Assembly (NCBI RefSeq): GCF_014649795.1
Contig: NZ_BMTS01000001.1
Span: 558,001 to 622,000, forward strand
DNA length: 64,000 nucleotides
DNA from: Streptomyces melanogenes
GTDB taxonomy: Bacteria > Actinomycetota > Actinomycetes > Streptomycetales > Streptomycetaceae
Direction of reading: 5' to 3'
A model generated the notes under the pieces. That model was not told where the DNA came from, did not search any database, and worked only from the letters and a program-made list of their open reading frames with translations. Both the position numbers and the translations under genes were made by a program. Positions 28,455 to 37,675 of this stretch are shown one piece after another; the stretch's first letter is position 1, and the number at the start of each line of letters is the position of its first letter.

Positions 28455-29447
28455 TCAGAGGGCTATCGGGACCGACCCCGTTCTGGCCGACCGCTCGGCC
28501 GCCAGCGCACACCGCAGCGCCTCGTACGAGTCGCGCCAGCCACCGGCGGCCGACGTGGCGGACCCGCCCGCGGCCACGGCCAGGAACGCCCGCGCCTGTT
28601 CGCGGTAGGCGGTGGCGAACCGGTCCCAGTACCCCCGGAACCGCGAGGTGTCCACGCTGCCCGCGCCGGGTGCCTCCGCCCGGGTGAGACCGGCCTGCAA
28701 GTTGCCCTTCTCGCCCAGGACTTCGGCCCGTACGTCATAGCCCACCGGCTGCCACCGGCCCGCCGAGAGCGCGGCCAGCGTGCCGTCGTCGAGCCGGACC
28801 GTCGCCGTGACCGTGTCGAAGTCGCCGATGTCCGCGAGGCCCGCGCCGGAGAGCGCCGAGCCGTCCGCGACGACCTGGACGATCCGGCGGCCGGTGAGCC
28901 AGCGCACCATGTCGAAGTCGTGGAGCATGAGGTCGGTGAAGATGGAACCGCTCTCGCGCAGCCGCGCGAGGGGCGGCATGGACACATCGTGCGAGACCAG
29001 CCGGAGCAACTGCACGCGCCCCAGCTCCCCGCCCGCCGTACGGGCCCGCAGATCGGCGAGGCCCGGGTCGAAGTGGCGCTGGAAGCCCACCCACAGCGGC
29101 ACACCGAGCTCCTCGGCGCGGGTGCCCAGGGCCTCGGTGCGGGCGAGGTCGATGGTCAGGGGTTTTTCGCAGAGGGTCGGCACACCGGCGTCGATCAGCG
29201 TGCCCACCAGCTCCGGGTGGCTCGTGGTGGCGGCCGTCACCAGCGCCGCGTCACAGCCGCCGGACACCAGCTCCTCGACCGACTCGGCGACGGTCCGCGA
29301 AGGCACGTCTTGCGCCAGTTTCTCGGCGCGGGCGCGGTCCGCGTCCACGCAGACCACCCGGTACGGGCCCAGCGCGTCGAGGTGGTCGGCGTACATCGCG
29401 CCGATCTGACCGCAGCCCACGACGCCCACCACCATCCCGGCGCTCAT
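28455..29447 (-). CDS. hyg17: Gfo/Idh/MocA-family inositol dehydrogenase
   Basis: This 330-residue NAD(P)-dependent oxidoreductase has VGVVGCGQIGAMYADHL at the N-terminus and the family's CEKPLTID loop with the active-site Lys. It should oxidise myo-inositol to an inosose, the substrate of the aminotransferase. It overlaps the upstream glycosyltransferase gene by four bases (ATGA). A 74-base gap separates it from the downstream inositol phosphate synthase gene. Confidence 0.85.
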   Translation of the reverse strand: MSAGMVVGVVGCGQIGAMYADHLDALGPYRVVCVDADRARAEKLAQDVPSRTVAESVEELVSGGCDAALVTAATTSHPELVGTLIDAGVPTLCEKPLTIDLARTEALGTRAEELGVPLWVGFQRHFDPGLADLRARTAGGELGRVQLLRLVSHDVSMPPLARLRESGSIFTDLMLHDFDMVRWLTGRRIVQVVADGSALSGAGLADIGDFDTVTATVRLDDGTLAALSAGRWQPVGYDVRAEVLGEKGNLQAGLTRAEAPGAGSVDTSRFRGYWDRFATAYREQARAFLAVAAGGSATSAAGGWRDSYEALRCALAAERSARTGSVPIAL

Positions 29448-30739
29448 CGGCCCGCCTCCGTCACCGGCGAGAGCGCGGAGTGGGCCAGCGCCACCAGGTC
29501 CGTCGCCTCACGGCACTCGCGCAGCCGGGCACCCCAGTGCGCGGCCCGCTGGGTGAACGCGGGGTCGCCGAGCACCTCGGCGATGCCCTTGCGGACATCG
29601 TCGGCGCCGACGCACGGCTGGTCGGACGGGCCCGAGTAGCGGTCGCTGAAGGTCAGCCGGCCGTACGGGGTGGTCTCACTGGTGCGCAGCAGCACCCCGG
29701 AACCGGTGTCCTCGACCAACTGCCGCCCGTTCATCTCCTGTTCGGACATGAACGGCATCACGACCTGCGGTTTGCCGTGCAGCAGGGTGGCGAGGACGGT
29801 GGCCGAGCCGCCGTGGTCGACCACCACGTCCGCCCACTCCAGTGGGGTGTCCAGGCCGGTGAAGCCCGCCACCACGACGTTGTCGGGCACCGCGAGGCCG
29901 CCCTCGAAGGCGAAGCCGCTGGACACGTAGACGCTCCACGGCTGGTCGGCGCAGGCGTCCAGGACGTTCTGCAGCGCCTGGCGGCCCACCGTGCCGCCGC
30001 TGCCGATGGTGACGTACACCTTCGGCCGGTCAGTGCGCGGGGGAGCGGGGCCGTCGGAAGCCACCGCCGGGTTCCAGTACATCGGCCCGACGAAGTGCAG
30101 CGCACCCCGGTGGGGAGAGCCGTCGACCGGCTCCAGCGCGGACAGGCTGGACACCAGCGTGACCTCGCCCCACAGCAGGTGCTCGGCGCGCGCCACCGGG
30201 CCCAGGCCCAGCTCGCGCGAGACCCGGTCCCACACCGGCAGGCTCGACGGGTGCGGCAGCAGATCGCGCGGCGCCACCGTCGACCACGGCATCCACCCGT
30301 TGGCGCGCGGGGTGATGAAGTCCGCGTCGGCGAGCGAGACCACGGGGATGCCCGCGGCCCGGGCGGCGAGGGCGGCGGTGGGGCACATGTCGATGACGAC
30401 GAGCGTCGGGCGGTACGCCTCGATCAGCTCGGCGTCGGCGGCGACCCGGCGCTGGACGCGCTCGACGCGGTGGTAGGTCGCGGCCACCGCGAACACCCGC
30501 TCCACGTCCGCGAACGGCAGATACGGCGGCATCGGGTGCCGGTCGGGCGGCCTCGGCGCCTCGGGCTCGGACTCAAGGACCGGGAAGCCCGCCTCGCGCA
30601 CCATGGCGTTGATGCCGCAGTCCGCGAACGCCACCTCGTCGCCCGCTTGGGCCAGCGCCGAGGCCAGGGCGAGACAGCGGCCGGTGTAGGCCGCGCCACC
30701 GCCCCAGCCCCAGGGGAAGAACAACACTCGCTCGGTCAC
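29444..30739 (-). CDS. GT1-type glycosyltransferase
   Basis: This 431-residue GT-B transferase has the sugar-donor region VVVDHGGSATVLATLLHGKPQVVMPFMSEQEMNGRQL, matching the HGG and late-Glu features of the UDP-glycosyltransferase superfamily. The N-terminus FFPWGWGGGAAYTGRCLALASAL is typical of the acceptor domain. It is the only clear antibiotic-type glycosyltransferase here, so it should attach the deoxyhexofuranose to the phenol of the cinnamoyl unit. By gene order it is hyg16. It lies 25 bases after the ketoreductase gene and overlaps the next gene. Confidence 0.85.
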   Translation of the reverse strand: MTERVLFFPWGWGGGAAYTGRCLALASALAQAGDEVAFADCGINAMVREAGFPVLESEPEAPRPPDRHPMPPYLPFADVERVFAVAATYHRVERVQRRVAADAELIEAYRPTLVVIDMCPTAALAARAAGIPVVSLADADFITPRANGWMPWSTVAPRDLLPHPSSLPVWDRVSRELGLGPVARAEHLLWGEVTLVSSLSALEPVDGSPHRGALHFVGPMYWNPAVASDGPAPPRTDRPKVYVTIGSGGTVGRQALQNVLDACADQPWSVYVSSGFAFEGGLAVPDNVVVAGFTGLDTPLEWADVVVDHGGSATVLATLLHGKPQVVMPFMSEQEMNGRQLVEDTGSGVLLRTSETTPYGRLTFSDRYSGPSDQPCVGADDVRKGIAEVLGDPAFTQRAAHWGARLRECREATDLVALAHSALSPVTEAGR

Positions 30740-30764
30740 ACGTCCTCCAGCTCGTCGGTCGTCC

Positions 30765-31505
30765 TCATACCGTCAACCCGCCGTCCACCGCGATCACTTG
30801 CCCGGACACATAGGACGCCGGGGGAGAGCACAGGAAGCCCACCACCGAGGCGATCTCGTCGACGCGGCCCGCCCGGCCCAGCGGTGTGCGGTCGAGCACG
30901 CCGTCCCGCGCCCTGGCGGACAGGCCCTGGTAGGCGGGGGTGTCGGCGATCAGTCCGGGGGCCACGCAGTTGCAGGTGATGCCGTACCGGCCGTACTCGC
31001 GCGCGGTCGTCCACGCCAGCCCGTGCAGGCCGGACTTGCTCGCCGCGTACGCCGCCTGGCCGGGCTGGCCGCGCAGCCCCGCCACCGAGGAGACGAGGAC
31101 GATCCGCCCGCCCCCGTGCCGCGTCATGGCCTTCACCCCGGCCCGGACGCAGCGGAACGCGCCGCTCAGATTGACCGCGATCTGGTCGTCCCACTCGTCC
31201 TCGGCCACGTTCAGGAGCAGCCGGTCGCGGTGCACCCCGGCGTTGACCACCAGCGCGTCGAGCCGGCCGAACTCCTCCACGACCTTGCCGACCACGTGCT
31301 CGCCGCTGTGCGGGCGGGACAGGTCGGCGGTCAGGGCGAGCGCGGCCGCGCCCGCGGCGCGCAGATCCTCGACCACGGCCGCCGCGGCCTCCTCGTTGCG
31401 GTGCGCGTGCACCCCCACGGCGTAGCCCGCCATGGCCAGCGAGTGGGCGATCGCCCGGCCCAGAGGGCCGGAGCCGCCGGTCACCAGGGCCACCTGTGCG
31501 GTCAT
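30765..31505 (-). CDS. FabG-like 3-oxoacyl-ACP reductase
   Basis: This 246-residue classical SDR has [16 protein letters not shown] (NADPH binding), NAGVHRD, catalytic Ser in SSVAG and YAASK. It should reduce the beta-keto group of the aryl-beta-ketoacyl-ACP. Its start overlaps the stop of the BtrH-like gene by four bases (ATGA). By gene order it is hyg15. Confidence 0.88.
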   Translation of the reverse strand: MTAQVALVTGGSGPLGRAIAHSLAMAGYAVGVHAHRNEEAAAAVVEDLRAAGAAALALTADLSRPHSGEHVVGKVVEEFGRLDALVVNAGVHRDRLLLNVAEDEWDDQIAVNLSGAFRCVRAGVKAMTRHGGGRIVLVSSVAGLRGQPGQAAYAASKSGLHGLAWTTAREYGRYGITCNCVAPGLIADTPAYQGLSARARDGVLDRTPLGRAGRVDEIASVVGFLCSPPASYVSGQVIAVDGGLTV

Positions 31506-32545
31506 GGCGCCGCTTCCTCGCGTACGGGGAAGCAGGTGCTCTCGATCTGTGCGAACCGGGCGCGCAGCCGGGCGGAGGCGCCGGGGTCGGCCGCGCCCTC
31601 CCGGCCGCCCGCGGCGACCAGGGCCTCGCGCAGCCGGTCTAGGGCGGCGCGCAGCGGACGGCCCAGCTCCAGGACGCGCGGATACACCGCGAGCGGGTCC
31701 GGCTTCTCGTGCGCCGCGATCAGTGCGATGCCGAGCCGCTTGGCGTGCACCCGGGCGTCGAGCGCGGCCTTGCGTACGGCGGCCAGCTCCGGGGGCAGGG
31801 CGAGCTGTTCACCGGGGGCGGGGGCCACGGCGAGCGCGTTGGCGTAGATGAACAGCTGGGGCTGGATGTCGCCGAGGACCAGGACGTGCAGGGCCCTGGC
31901 CGTCACCGCGCTCAGCCCGGTCGCGGTGAGCTCGTCGAGGAGGCCGCCGAGGGCGTCCGCGCCCACCGAGAGCAGCGCGGTGTCGCGGTGCAGCCGCTCG
32001 GCGAAGTACTCCCGCGGGTCCCGGTGGTCCGGCGCGTCGGTGACGGTGACCGTGCCCACCCAGGTGAACAGGGCCCGCAGCGCGGGCGTCAGCGTCCAGT
32101 GCCGGCGGAAGCCGTCGGCCGGGTCGGCGTCGGTGTCCAGGACGGTCATGACGCTGTCCCGCGCCGACCAGTCCACCGCGAGCACCGCGTGGTCGTGGAA
32201 GTGGAAGCGGCCCTCGTACACGTCGCCGGGCAGGTGGAAGCGGTCCGGCAGCACCATCACCGGCTCGCCCGCGCCGAGGCGCTCCAGGAGGAACGGCACG
32301 TTGCGGCTGCCGTCGTCGAACTCGGTGCGGTAGTCCACCCGGCAGCCGTCGAAGTCCTTGGCCAGGTCGCGGCCCACCGGGTCGAGGGGGCCGTTGAGCG
32401 CGCGGGCGACCGCGAGCGGGTCGAGGCCCCGGAAGTGCAGGACGGACTCGACACAGCGCAGTACGCAGTTGAGCCCGTCCAGCGCGCGGTCCTGCCACCC
32501 CAGCGCCCCCAGCTGGTCGAACTGCGGGGTCATCGTGGCGGTCAC
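31502..32545 (-). CDS. BtrH-like acyltransferase, candidate amide-forming enzyme
   Basis: This 347-residue protein resembles BtrH (DUF4872), which transfers an acyl group from ACP to an aminoglycoside amine in butirosin synthesis. Candidate catalytic residues are Cys27 (GLNCVLRC), a His in [12 protein letters not shown] (about 115-119) and Asp137 (VLDTDAD). No amide synthetase of another type is present in the cluster, so this is the best candidate for joining the cinnamoyl-ACP to the aminocyclitol nitrogen. The GTG start overlaps the ACP stop by four bases (GTGA), coupling it to its likely donor. By gene order it is hyg14. The role is inference. Confidence 0.7.
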   Translation of the reverse strand: MTATMTPQFDQLGALGWQDRALDGLNCVLRCVESVLHFRGLDPLAVARALNGPLDPVGRDLAKDFDGCRVDYRTEFDDGSRNVPFLLERLGAGEPVMVLPDRFHLPGDVYEGRFHFHDHAVLAVDWSARDSVMTVLDTDADPADGFRRHWTLTPALRALFTWVGTVTVTDAPDHRDPREYFAERLHRDTALLSVGADALGGLLDELTATGLSAVTARALHVLVLGDIQPQLFIYANALAVAPAPGEQLALPPELAAVRKAALDARVHAKRLGIALIAAHEKPDPLAVYPRVLELGRPLRAALDRLREALVAAGGREGAADPGASARLRARFAQIESTCFPVREEAAP

Positions 32546-32832
32546 CGCAGCTCTCGCCCGGCGGTCCGCGCGCGGGCGACCAGGGTGTCGGCCAGGTGCC
32601 CGAGGTTGTCGAAGGCCGTGCCGTCGGTCTCCTCGCCGCTGTAGGGCACGCCCCACTTCTCCTCGAAGCGGGACAGGACCACGATCAGGTCCAGGGAGTC
32701 CATGCCTATCTCGTCGAGCGTGGTGGTCTCGCTGAGCTGGTCGGGCAGGTGGGGGCGTTCCGCGAGGACGGTGGTGATGAGCTTCATGACGTGCTCGCGG
32801 TCGATGGGCTGTGCGTCGGCACCGTTGGTCAT
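32542..32832 (-). CDS. Acyl carrier protein
   Basis: This 96-residue ACP has the phosphopantetheine Ser in GMDSLDLIVVLSRFEEKWG (Ser46). It is preceded by a 55-base gap after the AMP ligase gene and is coupled to the BtrH-like gene, so it probably carries the finished cinnamoyl chain or the starter. By gene order it is hyg13. Confidence 0.9.
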   Translation of the reverse strand: MTNGADAQPIDREHVMKLITTVLAERPHLPDQLSETTTLDEIGMDSLDLIVVLSRFEEKWGVPYSGEETDGTAFDNLGHLADTLVARARTAGRELR

Positions 32833-32887
32833 GTCCTTCTCTTCCTCTTGCGGTGTGGGTCGATGGGTGGGCTCGGCTGACGGTTTG

Positions 32888-34246
32888 TCAGGCGCCGTCC
32901 TCGATCAGCAGGCCCCGGCGGATCTTCCCGCTGCCCGTCCGGGGCAGTTGGTCGACCCGGCGGATCACTGACGGCACCTTCACCGTCATGAGGAGTTCGC
33001 CCGCCCGGCGGCGCAGTGCCGCCGCGTCGAACCCGTCGGCGCCGGCCTCGACGAAGGCCCACACCTGGGTCTCGCCGGAGGGCCCCGGCCGTCCCACCAC
33101 GGCGCAGTCGTTGACCCCGGGCAGGGCGCGCAGGACGGTCTCCACTTCGAGCGGGGAGACCTTGTTCCCGCCGATGTTGATGACGAGGTCGCTGCGGCCG
33201 GTGAGCCGCAGTCCGTCGTCGTCGAGCACCCCGAGGTCGCCGGTGGCGACCCAGCCCTTGGCGTCGGCGAGCGGCACCGGGTGCCCGTCCTCCATGCGTA
33301 CGGGGGACAGGCCCGGGAAGCACGCCACCACCGGCCCGGGCTCGTCCCCGCCCGCCTTGAGCTTGACGCCGGGCAGCGGGTTTCCGACGCTGCCGCCGCC
33401 TCCGGCCGGGTGGAGGGTGAGCTGGCCGAGTTCGGAGTTGCCGTAGTGGTCGTACACGGGGATGCCCGCGTCGCGCCAGGCGGTGACCGCCTGGGCCGGG
33501 AGCGCCTCGCCCGCGCTGACGCACCGCTTCCACCAGCCCGCGTGCGGCACACCGCCGCGGCCCCACCAGTCCAGGATCAGCGGAACGGTCTGCAGGACGG
33601 TGGGCCGGTGGCGCTCGGCGAGGGCCGCCGCCCGCGCCGGGGTGAGCGGCCCGGACGGGACGATCTGGCAGGCCCCGGCCGACAGGACGGCCAGGGTGCC
33701 CGCCTCGATGGCGTAACTGTGGCCCAGCGGGCTGGTGGTGAGCACCACGTCGTCGGCGTCGATGCCGAGCCCGCGCGCGAAGGTGGCCGAGTTGTGCAGG
33801 GTGCCGGACCACTCGCGGGAGATCACCTTGGGGCGGCCGCCGGTGCCCGAGCTGGTCACCGCGAAGGCCGGGTCGCCACCGCCGGGCCGGGAAGACCGCA
33901 GCCGGGTCACCCCCATGGGGTCGATGCTCAGTTCGGTCCCGAAGTCGGCCAGCGCGGCCGAGCGTTCCGTCTCGCCCGCGCGCTCCTGGAGTACGAGCAC
34001 GGCCGCGCCCAGCGAGGTCGCGGCGGCGAAGTCGACGACCGAGTCCAGCGACGACGTCAGGACGACGGCGGTACGGGTGCCCGGACCGACACCCGTCGAC
34101 CGTAACTCCCTTACGCGTACCGTGACTTCGCGCTCCAGCTCCGTATAGGTGACCGAGCGCCGCTGGTCCACCAGGGCGGGGCGGTCGCCGCGTCCGGCGC
34201 GGCGGTGCCCCGCGAGGACGTCCACCAGTGTGTCGTCCACGGTCAT
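32888..34246 (-). CDS. Aryl-AMP ligase (hydroxybenzoate activation)
   Basis: This 452-residue ANL-superfamily enzyme is somewhat short but has the core motifs: TSSGTGGRPKVISR (P-loop), YGNSELG, TGDLGVLDDDGLRLTGRSDLVI and the C-terminal Lys region GSGKIRR. It should adenylate 4-hydroxy- or 3,4-dihydroxybenzoate and load it on an ACP as PKS starter. Its ATG overlaps the stop of the CLF-like gene (ATGA), preceded by AAGGAGG. Codon 48 (34103-34105) is TTA. By gene order it is hyg12. The substrate is inferred from the pathway. Confidence 0.82.
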   Translation of the reverse strand: MTVDDTLVDVLAGHRRAGRGDRPALVDQRRSVTYTELEREVTVRVRELRSTGVGPGTRTAVVLTSSLDSVVDFAAATSLGAAVLVLQERAGETERSAALADFGTELSIDPMGVTRLRSSRPGGGDPAFAVTSSGTGGRPKVISREWSGTLHNSATFARGLGIDADDVVLTTSPLGHSYAIEAGTLAVLSAGACQIVPSGPLTPARAAALAERHRPTVLQTVPLILDWWGRGGVPHAGWWKRCVSAGEALPAQAVTAWRDAGIPVYDHYGNSELGQLTLHPAGGGGSVGNPLPGVKLKAGGDEPGPVVACFPGLSPVRMEDGHPVPLADAKGWVATGDLGVLDDDGLRLTGRSDLVINIGGNKVSPLEVETVLRALPGVNDCAVVGRPGPSGETQVWAFVEAGADGFDAAALRRRAGELLMTVKVPSVIRRVDQLPRTGSGKIRRGLLIEDGA

Positions 34247-35001
34247 CCCTCCTTGTGCGCGGTGCAGCGGTAGCCGTGCCGCCGCCCTGCCACCGCCACG
34301 GTCGTCGTGGCGGGCGCGCCGTCGTCGGTGAGCACGGCGGCCAGCTCGGCCAGGGGAGCGGTCGCGCGGATGTCGGCCGCCAGCTCCAACGGAGGCGGAC
34401 ACGTCTCGACGGGACCGAGCCGGGCAAGGACGCGGGCGCCCCGCTCACGGGCCCGCGCGGCCGTCTCCAGGACCAGGAAGGCGGCCCAGCCGGTCACCGG
34501 ATCGCTGTCCCGGGCGCGGGCGGCGGCCGGGCTGAGCATCTCGTACGCGCCGCACAGCACCGGGCCGTCGCCCGCGAGCCGGAGCCGGCGCTGCGCGAGG
34601 GCGAGGGCCTGGAGGCCCGCGCCCGGTCCGAGCACGGTGGCGCAGTAGCCGCGCAGCCGGTGGCGCAGACAGATCAGCGACGTCACGCCGTGCGCGTTGA
34701 AGTACAGGAAGGACTCCGGTGCCAGCGACGAGCGGGCGCCCGCGTCCAGCCGGGCGCGCATGGTCTCGGCCACGTGCCCCGCCCCGTACACCGACCCGAT
34801 GACGCAGGCGGTGTCGCCCGGGTCCGTGTCGCCCGCCCCGGCGAGTGCCTGTCCGGCCAACTCGGCGATGCGTTCTGGCAGTTCGCGCGTCCACTTGTTG
34901 ACGTCCCGCCAGCCGTCGGCGCCCGCCGCGTGCGCCTGCCACAGCTCCGCCGTGTCGACCTCGCCCGAGGCCACGGCGGTGATCACGACCGAGTCGTCCA
35001 T
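34243..35001 (-). CDS. Short ketosynthase-like chain-length-factor protein
   Basis: This 252-residue protein matches only the N-terminal half of ketosynthases, like the Ketoacyl-synt_2 proteins (for example ApeC of aryl polyene clusters). At the active-site Cys position it has Pro126 (TVLGPGAGLQAL), so it cannot be a condensing enzyme. It probably pairs with the KS encoded immediately upstream. Start and KS stop overlap by one base (TGATG). By gene order it is hyg11. Confidence 0.75.
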   Translation of the reverse strand: MDDSVVITAVASGEVDTAELWQAHAAGADGWRDVNKWTRELPERIAELAGQALAGAGDTDPGDTACVIGSVYGAGHVAETMRARLDAGARSSLAPESFLYFNAHGVTSLICLRHRLRGYCATVLGPGAGLQALALAQRRLRLAGDGPVLCGAYEMLSPAAARARDSDPVTGWAAFLVLETAARARERGARVLARLGPVETCPPPLELAADIRATAPLAELAAVLTDDGAPATTTVAVAGRRHGYRCTAHKEG

Positions 35002-36125
35002 CAGGGCCTCCGGAAGATGAGTGCGGTGTTCATGCCGCCCAGACCGCAGGACACGCTGAGCGCGGTCCGCAGGCCCGGCAGCCGCCGGGGGCCGTCCTCC
35101 AGGACCAGGTCGAGGTCGGCGCAGATCGGGTCGACCGGCTCGGCTCCCCAGGTCGGGGTGACCGCGCCGTGCGTCAGCGACAGCACGCAGGCCATCGCCT
35201 CGACCGCGCCCGCGCCGCCCTGGAGGTGCCACAGGACGCCCTTGACGCTGTTGACCGGGATCGAGGACAGCCGGGTGCCGAACACCGCGCGCAGCGCCTC
35301 GATCTCGGCGGTGTCGCCGCGCCGGGTGCCGGGGCCGTGGGTGTTGACGAAGTCGATGTCCTCGGGGGCCAGGCCCGCGTCGGCCAGGGCGAGCCGTACC
35401 GCCAGCTCGATGCCGTCGGCCCCGGGCGCGGCGAGGTGGCCGGTGGCGTTGGTCAGGCCGCAGCCGGCCAGGACGGCCAGCGGCGTTACGGCGTCCGGCG
35501 CGGCCTCGTCGTACGGTTCGAGCCGGAGCACCGCCGCGCCCTCGGAGACACCGATGCCGCGTCGTTCGGTGCTGAAGGGCCGACAGCCCTCCGGGCCGAG
35601 CGTGCGCAGCGAGTTGAGGCCCAGGAAGGCCATGTCGGTGACGGCGTCGGCGCCGCCGACCACGGCCGTAGGCGCCTCGCCGAGGGCCACCAGGTCGCGG
35701 GCGACCGCGATGGCGGCGGCGCCCGAGGCGGAGGCGTTGGCGATGGTCAGGGCTTCGCCGCCGAGCCCCGTGCGCTCCGCGCAAGCTCCGGCCAGGTCGC
35801 CGGTGAAGTGTCCGGGCCGGGGCGGGACCACTCCGGGGTCGGTGGTGCCCAGGACGAGGGCCACCTGTTCACGGTCGACGTCGTCGAGGGCTTCCCGTAC
35901 GGCGGTCTCCGCGAGGTCCAGGGCTCGCCAGACGCCGTCCCCGCCGGTGTGTCCCGGTACGTGGCCCGCCGCGCCGAGGGTGGCCCCGGCGGTGTCGAAG
36001 TCCGTGAGGGGAGGGTGGTGGGCCTTACCCGTGGTCAGCGCCTCCCACAGGGCGGGGACGCCCACCCCGCCCGGGCCGCACACCCCGAGGCCGGTGACGG
36101 CGACCGTGGCGCGTGTGGTGCTCAT
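35001..36125 (-). CDS. FabF-like ketosynthase with Ser in place of the active-site Cys
   Basis: This 374-residue thiolase-fold ketosynthase keeps the catalytic histidines in VNTHGPGT (His263) and SVKGVLWH (Lys295, His300), and the terminal GLGGMN loop. The nucleophile motif, normally TACxSG, reads NASASG, so Ser132 replaces Cys. It is the only full-length KS in the cluster and should catalyse the single condensation of an aryl starter with a methylmalonyl unit. The ATG overlaps the ACP stop (ATGA). By gene order it is hyg10. How it condenses without Cys is open. Confidence 0.85.
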   Translation of the reverse strand: MSTTRATVAVTGLGVCGPGGVGVPALWEALTTGKAHHPPLTDFDTAGATLGAAGHVPGHTGGDGVWRALDLAETAVREALDDVDREQVALVLGTTDPGVVPPRPGHFTGDLAGACAERTGLGGEALTIANASASGAAAIAVARDLVALGEAPTAVVGGADAVTDMAFLGLNSLRTLGPEGCRPFSTERRGIGVSEGAAVLRLEPYDEAAPDAVTPLAVLAGCGLTNATGHLAAPGADGIELAVRLALADAGLAPEDIDFVNTHGPGTRRGDTAEIEALRAVFGTRLSSIPVNSVKGVLWHLQGGAGAVEAMACVLSLTHGAVTPTWGAEPVDPICADLDLVLEDGPRRLPGLRTALSVSCGLGGMNTALIFRRP

Positions 36126-36382
36126 CGGCGCGCTCCCCGGGTCAGTGCGGTGGCGAGCGAGCTGATGCTCGCCGATTCCAGGACGGCGTCGTCCGGCAGC
36201 GTCACGCCCAGCTCCTGTTCCAACTGGCCGACCACCGAGATGAGTTGGACCGAGTCGACTCCGGCGGGCGCCAGCGGCTCGGTGTCGCTCAGCCAGGGCA
36301 GGCTCGGCTCCTCCTGCAACTGGTGGGCGAGTTTGGCCCGTACGCGGGCCCGCATCGCCTGCTGGGTGTCCACCGCGCTCAC
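36122..36382 (-). CDS. Acyl carrier protein
   Basis: This 86-residue ACP has the attachment Ser in GVDSVQLISVVGQLEQELG (Ser44). The GTG start overlaps the aminotransferase stop by four bases (GTGA), and the stop overlaps the KS start. Being coupled to the KS, it may carry the methylmalonyl extender. By gene order it is hyg9. Confidence 0.88.
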   Translation of the reverse strand: MSAVDTQQAMRARVRAKLAHQLQEEPSLPWLSDTEPLAPAGVDSVQLISVVGQLEQELGVTLPDDAVLESASISSLATALTRGARR

Positions 36383-37614
36383 GCCACCTTCGCCACGGCG
36401 CGGAACGCCTCGTCGCAGGCCGCCAGGGTGTGGTCGAGGTCGGCGTCGGTGGTGGCGGCGCAGATGAACCAGTGGTGGGTCGGGTGCAGCAGCACGCCCC
36501 GGCGGGTGGTGTGGGTGAAGAACGTGTCCTGCATGAGGCGGGCGCGGCCCGGGTCGGGGTGGGAGAAGGTGAGGAACGGCATCTGCGGCACACCGCGCAC
36601 CTCGGCCGGGACGCCGTGGCGGCCTATGAGCTCGGCCAGGCCGCTCTGGAGGCGGACGCCGAGGCGGCGCACCTTGTCCAGGACCGTCCCGTCGGCGAGT
36701 TGGTCCATGGTGGCCACGGCGGCGGCCATCGCCACGGTGTTGGAGTAGAACGTGGACGAGATGTGGGTCCGGCCGACCATCGCCATCACGTCGGCCCGGC
36801 CGGTCAGCGCCGACACCGCCCAGCCGTTCGCCATCGCCTTGCTGAAGGTGGCCAGGTCGGCCCGGACGCCGAACAGCTCCTGGGCGCCGCCGAGGGCCAC
36901 CCGGAAGCCGGAGCGCATCTCGTCGAAGACCACCAGCGCCCCGTGCTCGTGCGCCAGGTCGACCGCGCCCTGGAGGAACCCGGGGTCGGGGCTGTCGAGT
37001 TCGAACGGCATCAGCAGCAGACAGGCGATCTGGCCGGGGTGCGCGCGGAAGACCTCCCGCAGGCTGTCCAGGTCGTTGTACCGGAAGGTGTCGACCTGGG
37101 TGCGCACGGTGTCGGGGATACCGCCGGGGCGCTGCGCGGCCCAGTCGTGCCACCCGTTGTAGCCCCAGCGCACCACGCGGTCGCGCTCGGTGTACGCGCG
37201 GGCGAGGCGGACGGCCGCGCTGGTGGCGTCCGACCCGGTCTTGAGCAGGAACACCCGCTCGGCGCCCGGGATGATCTGCACCAGCCGCTCGGCGAGCTCG
37301 ATCTGGGTGCGCTTGCGGAGCGTGATCGAGAAGCCCTCCTCGATCTCCCGCAGAGCGGCTTCGGTCACCACCGGGTCCGCGTGTCCGAGGATGATCGTGC
37401 CGTACGCGAGGATGTAGTCGAGGTACTCGTTGCCGTCGGCGTCCCAGATGCGGGCGCCCCTGGCCCGCTCGCCGTAGACGGGGTAGGCGCCGTCCACCAG
37501 CCGGTCGCGCTCGATCACGTAGTCCTTCTCGGACAGCGTCGCGTCGACGAGGCGGCCGCGGGCGAGCAGCTTCATCGAGTTGTCGAGCCGGAGCCCTTCG
37601 GTCATGTCGGTCAC
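36379..37614 (-). CDS. hyg8: PLP-dependent class III aminotransferase (inosose aminotransferase)
   Basis: This 411-residue enzyme of the glutamate-1-semialdehyde aminomutase/class III group has LLKTGSDATSAAVRLARAYT (cofactor phosphate), VVFDEMRSGFR and the PLP Lys in ATFSKAMANGW. It should transfer an amino group to an inosose to make the inosamine of the aminocyclitol branch. The GTG at 37614 follows a GAGGGG site by eight bases; an ATG three codons on is an alternative. It opens a coupled chain of five genes. Confidence 0.85.
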   Translation of the reverse strand: MTDMTEGLRLDNSMKLLARGRLVDATLSEKDYVIERDRLVDGAYPVYGERARGARIWDADGNEYLDYILAYGTIILGHADPVVTEAALREIEEGFSITLRKRTQIELAERLVQIIPGAERVFLLKTGSDATSAAVRLARAYTERDRVVRWGYNGWHDWAAQRPGGIPDTVRTQVDTFRYNDLDSLREVFRAHPGQIACLLLMPFELDSPDPGFLQGAVDLAHEHGALVVFDEMRSGFRVALGGAQELFGVRADLATFSKAMANGWAVSALTGRADVMAMVGRTHISSTFYSNTVAMAAAVATMDQLADGTVLDKVRRLGVRLQSGLAELIGRHGVPAEVRGVPQMPFLTFSHPDPGRARLMQDTFFTHTTRRGVLLHPTHHWFICAATTDADLDHTLAACDEAFRAVAKVA

Positions 37615-37675
37615 TGCGTGGTCCCCTCTGTAGCGTGGTGTCCCCGGTGCACGGGACGACGGTTCGGACGACGGT

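Noticed and set aside
27259..29447. Inositol genes as plain mycothiol or catabolic genes
   Set aside because: They are embedded in a coupled biosynthetic operon and no iol or msh genes accompany them.
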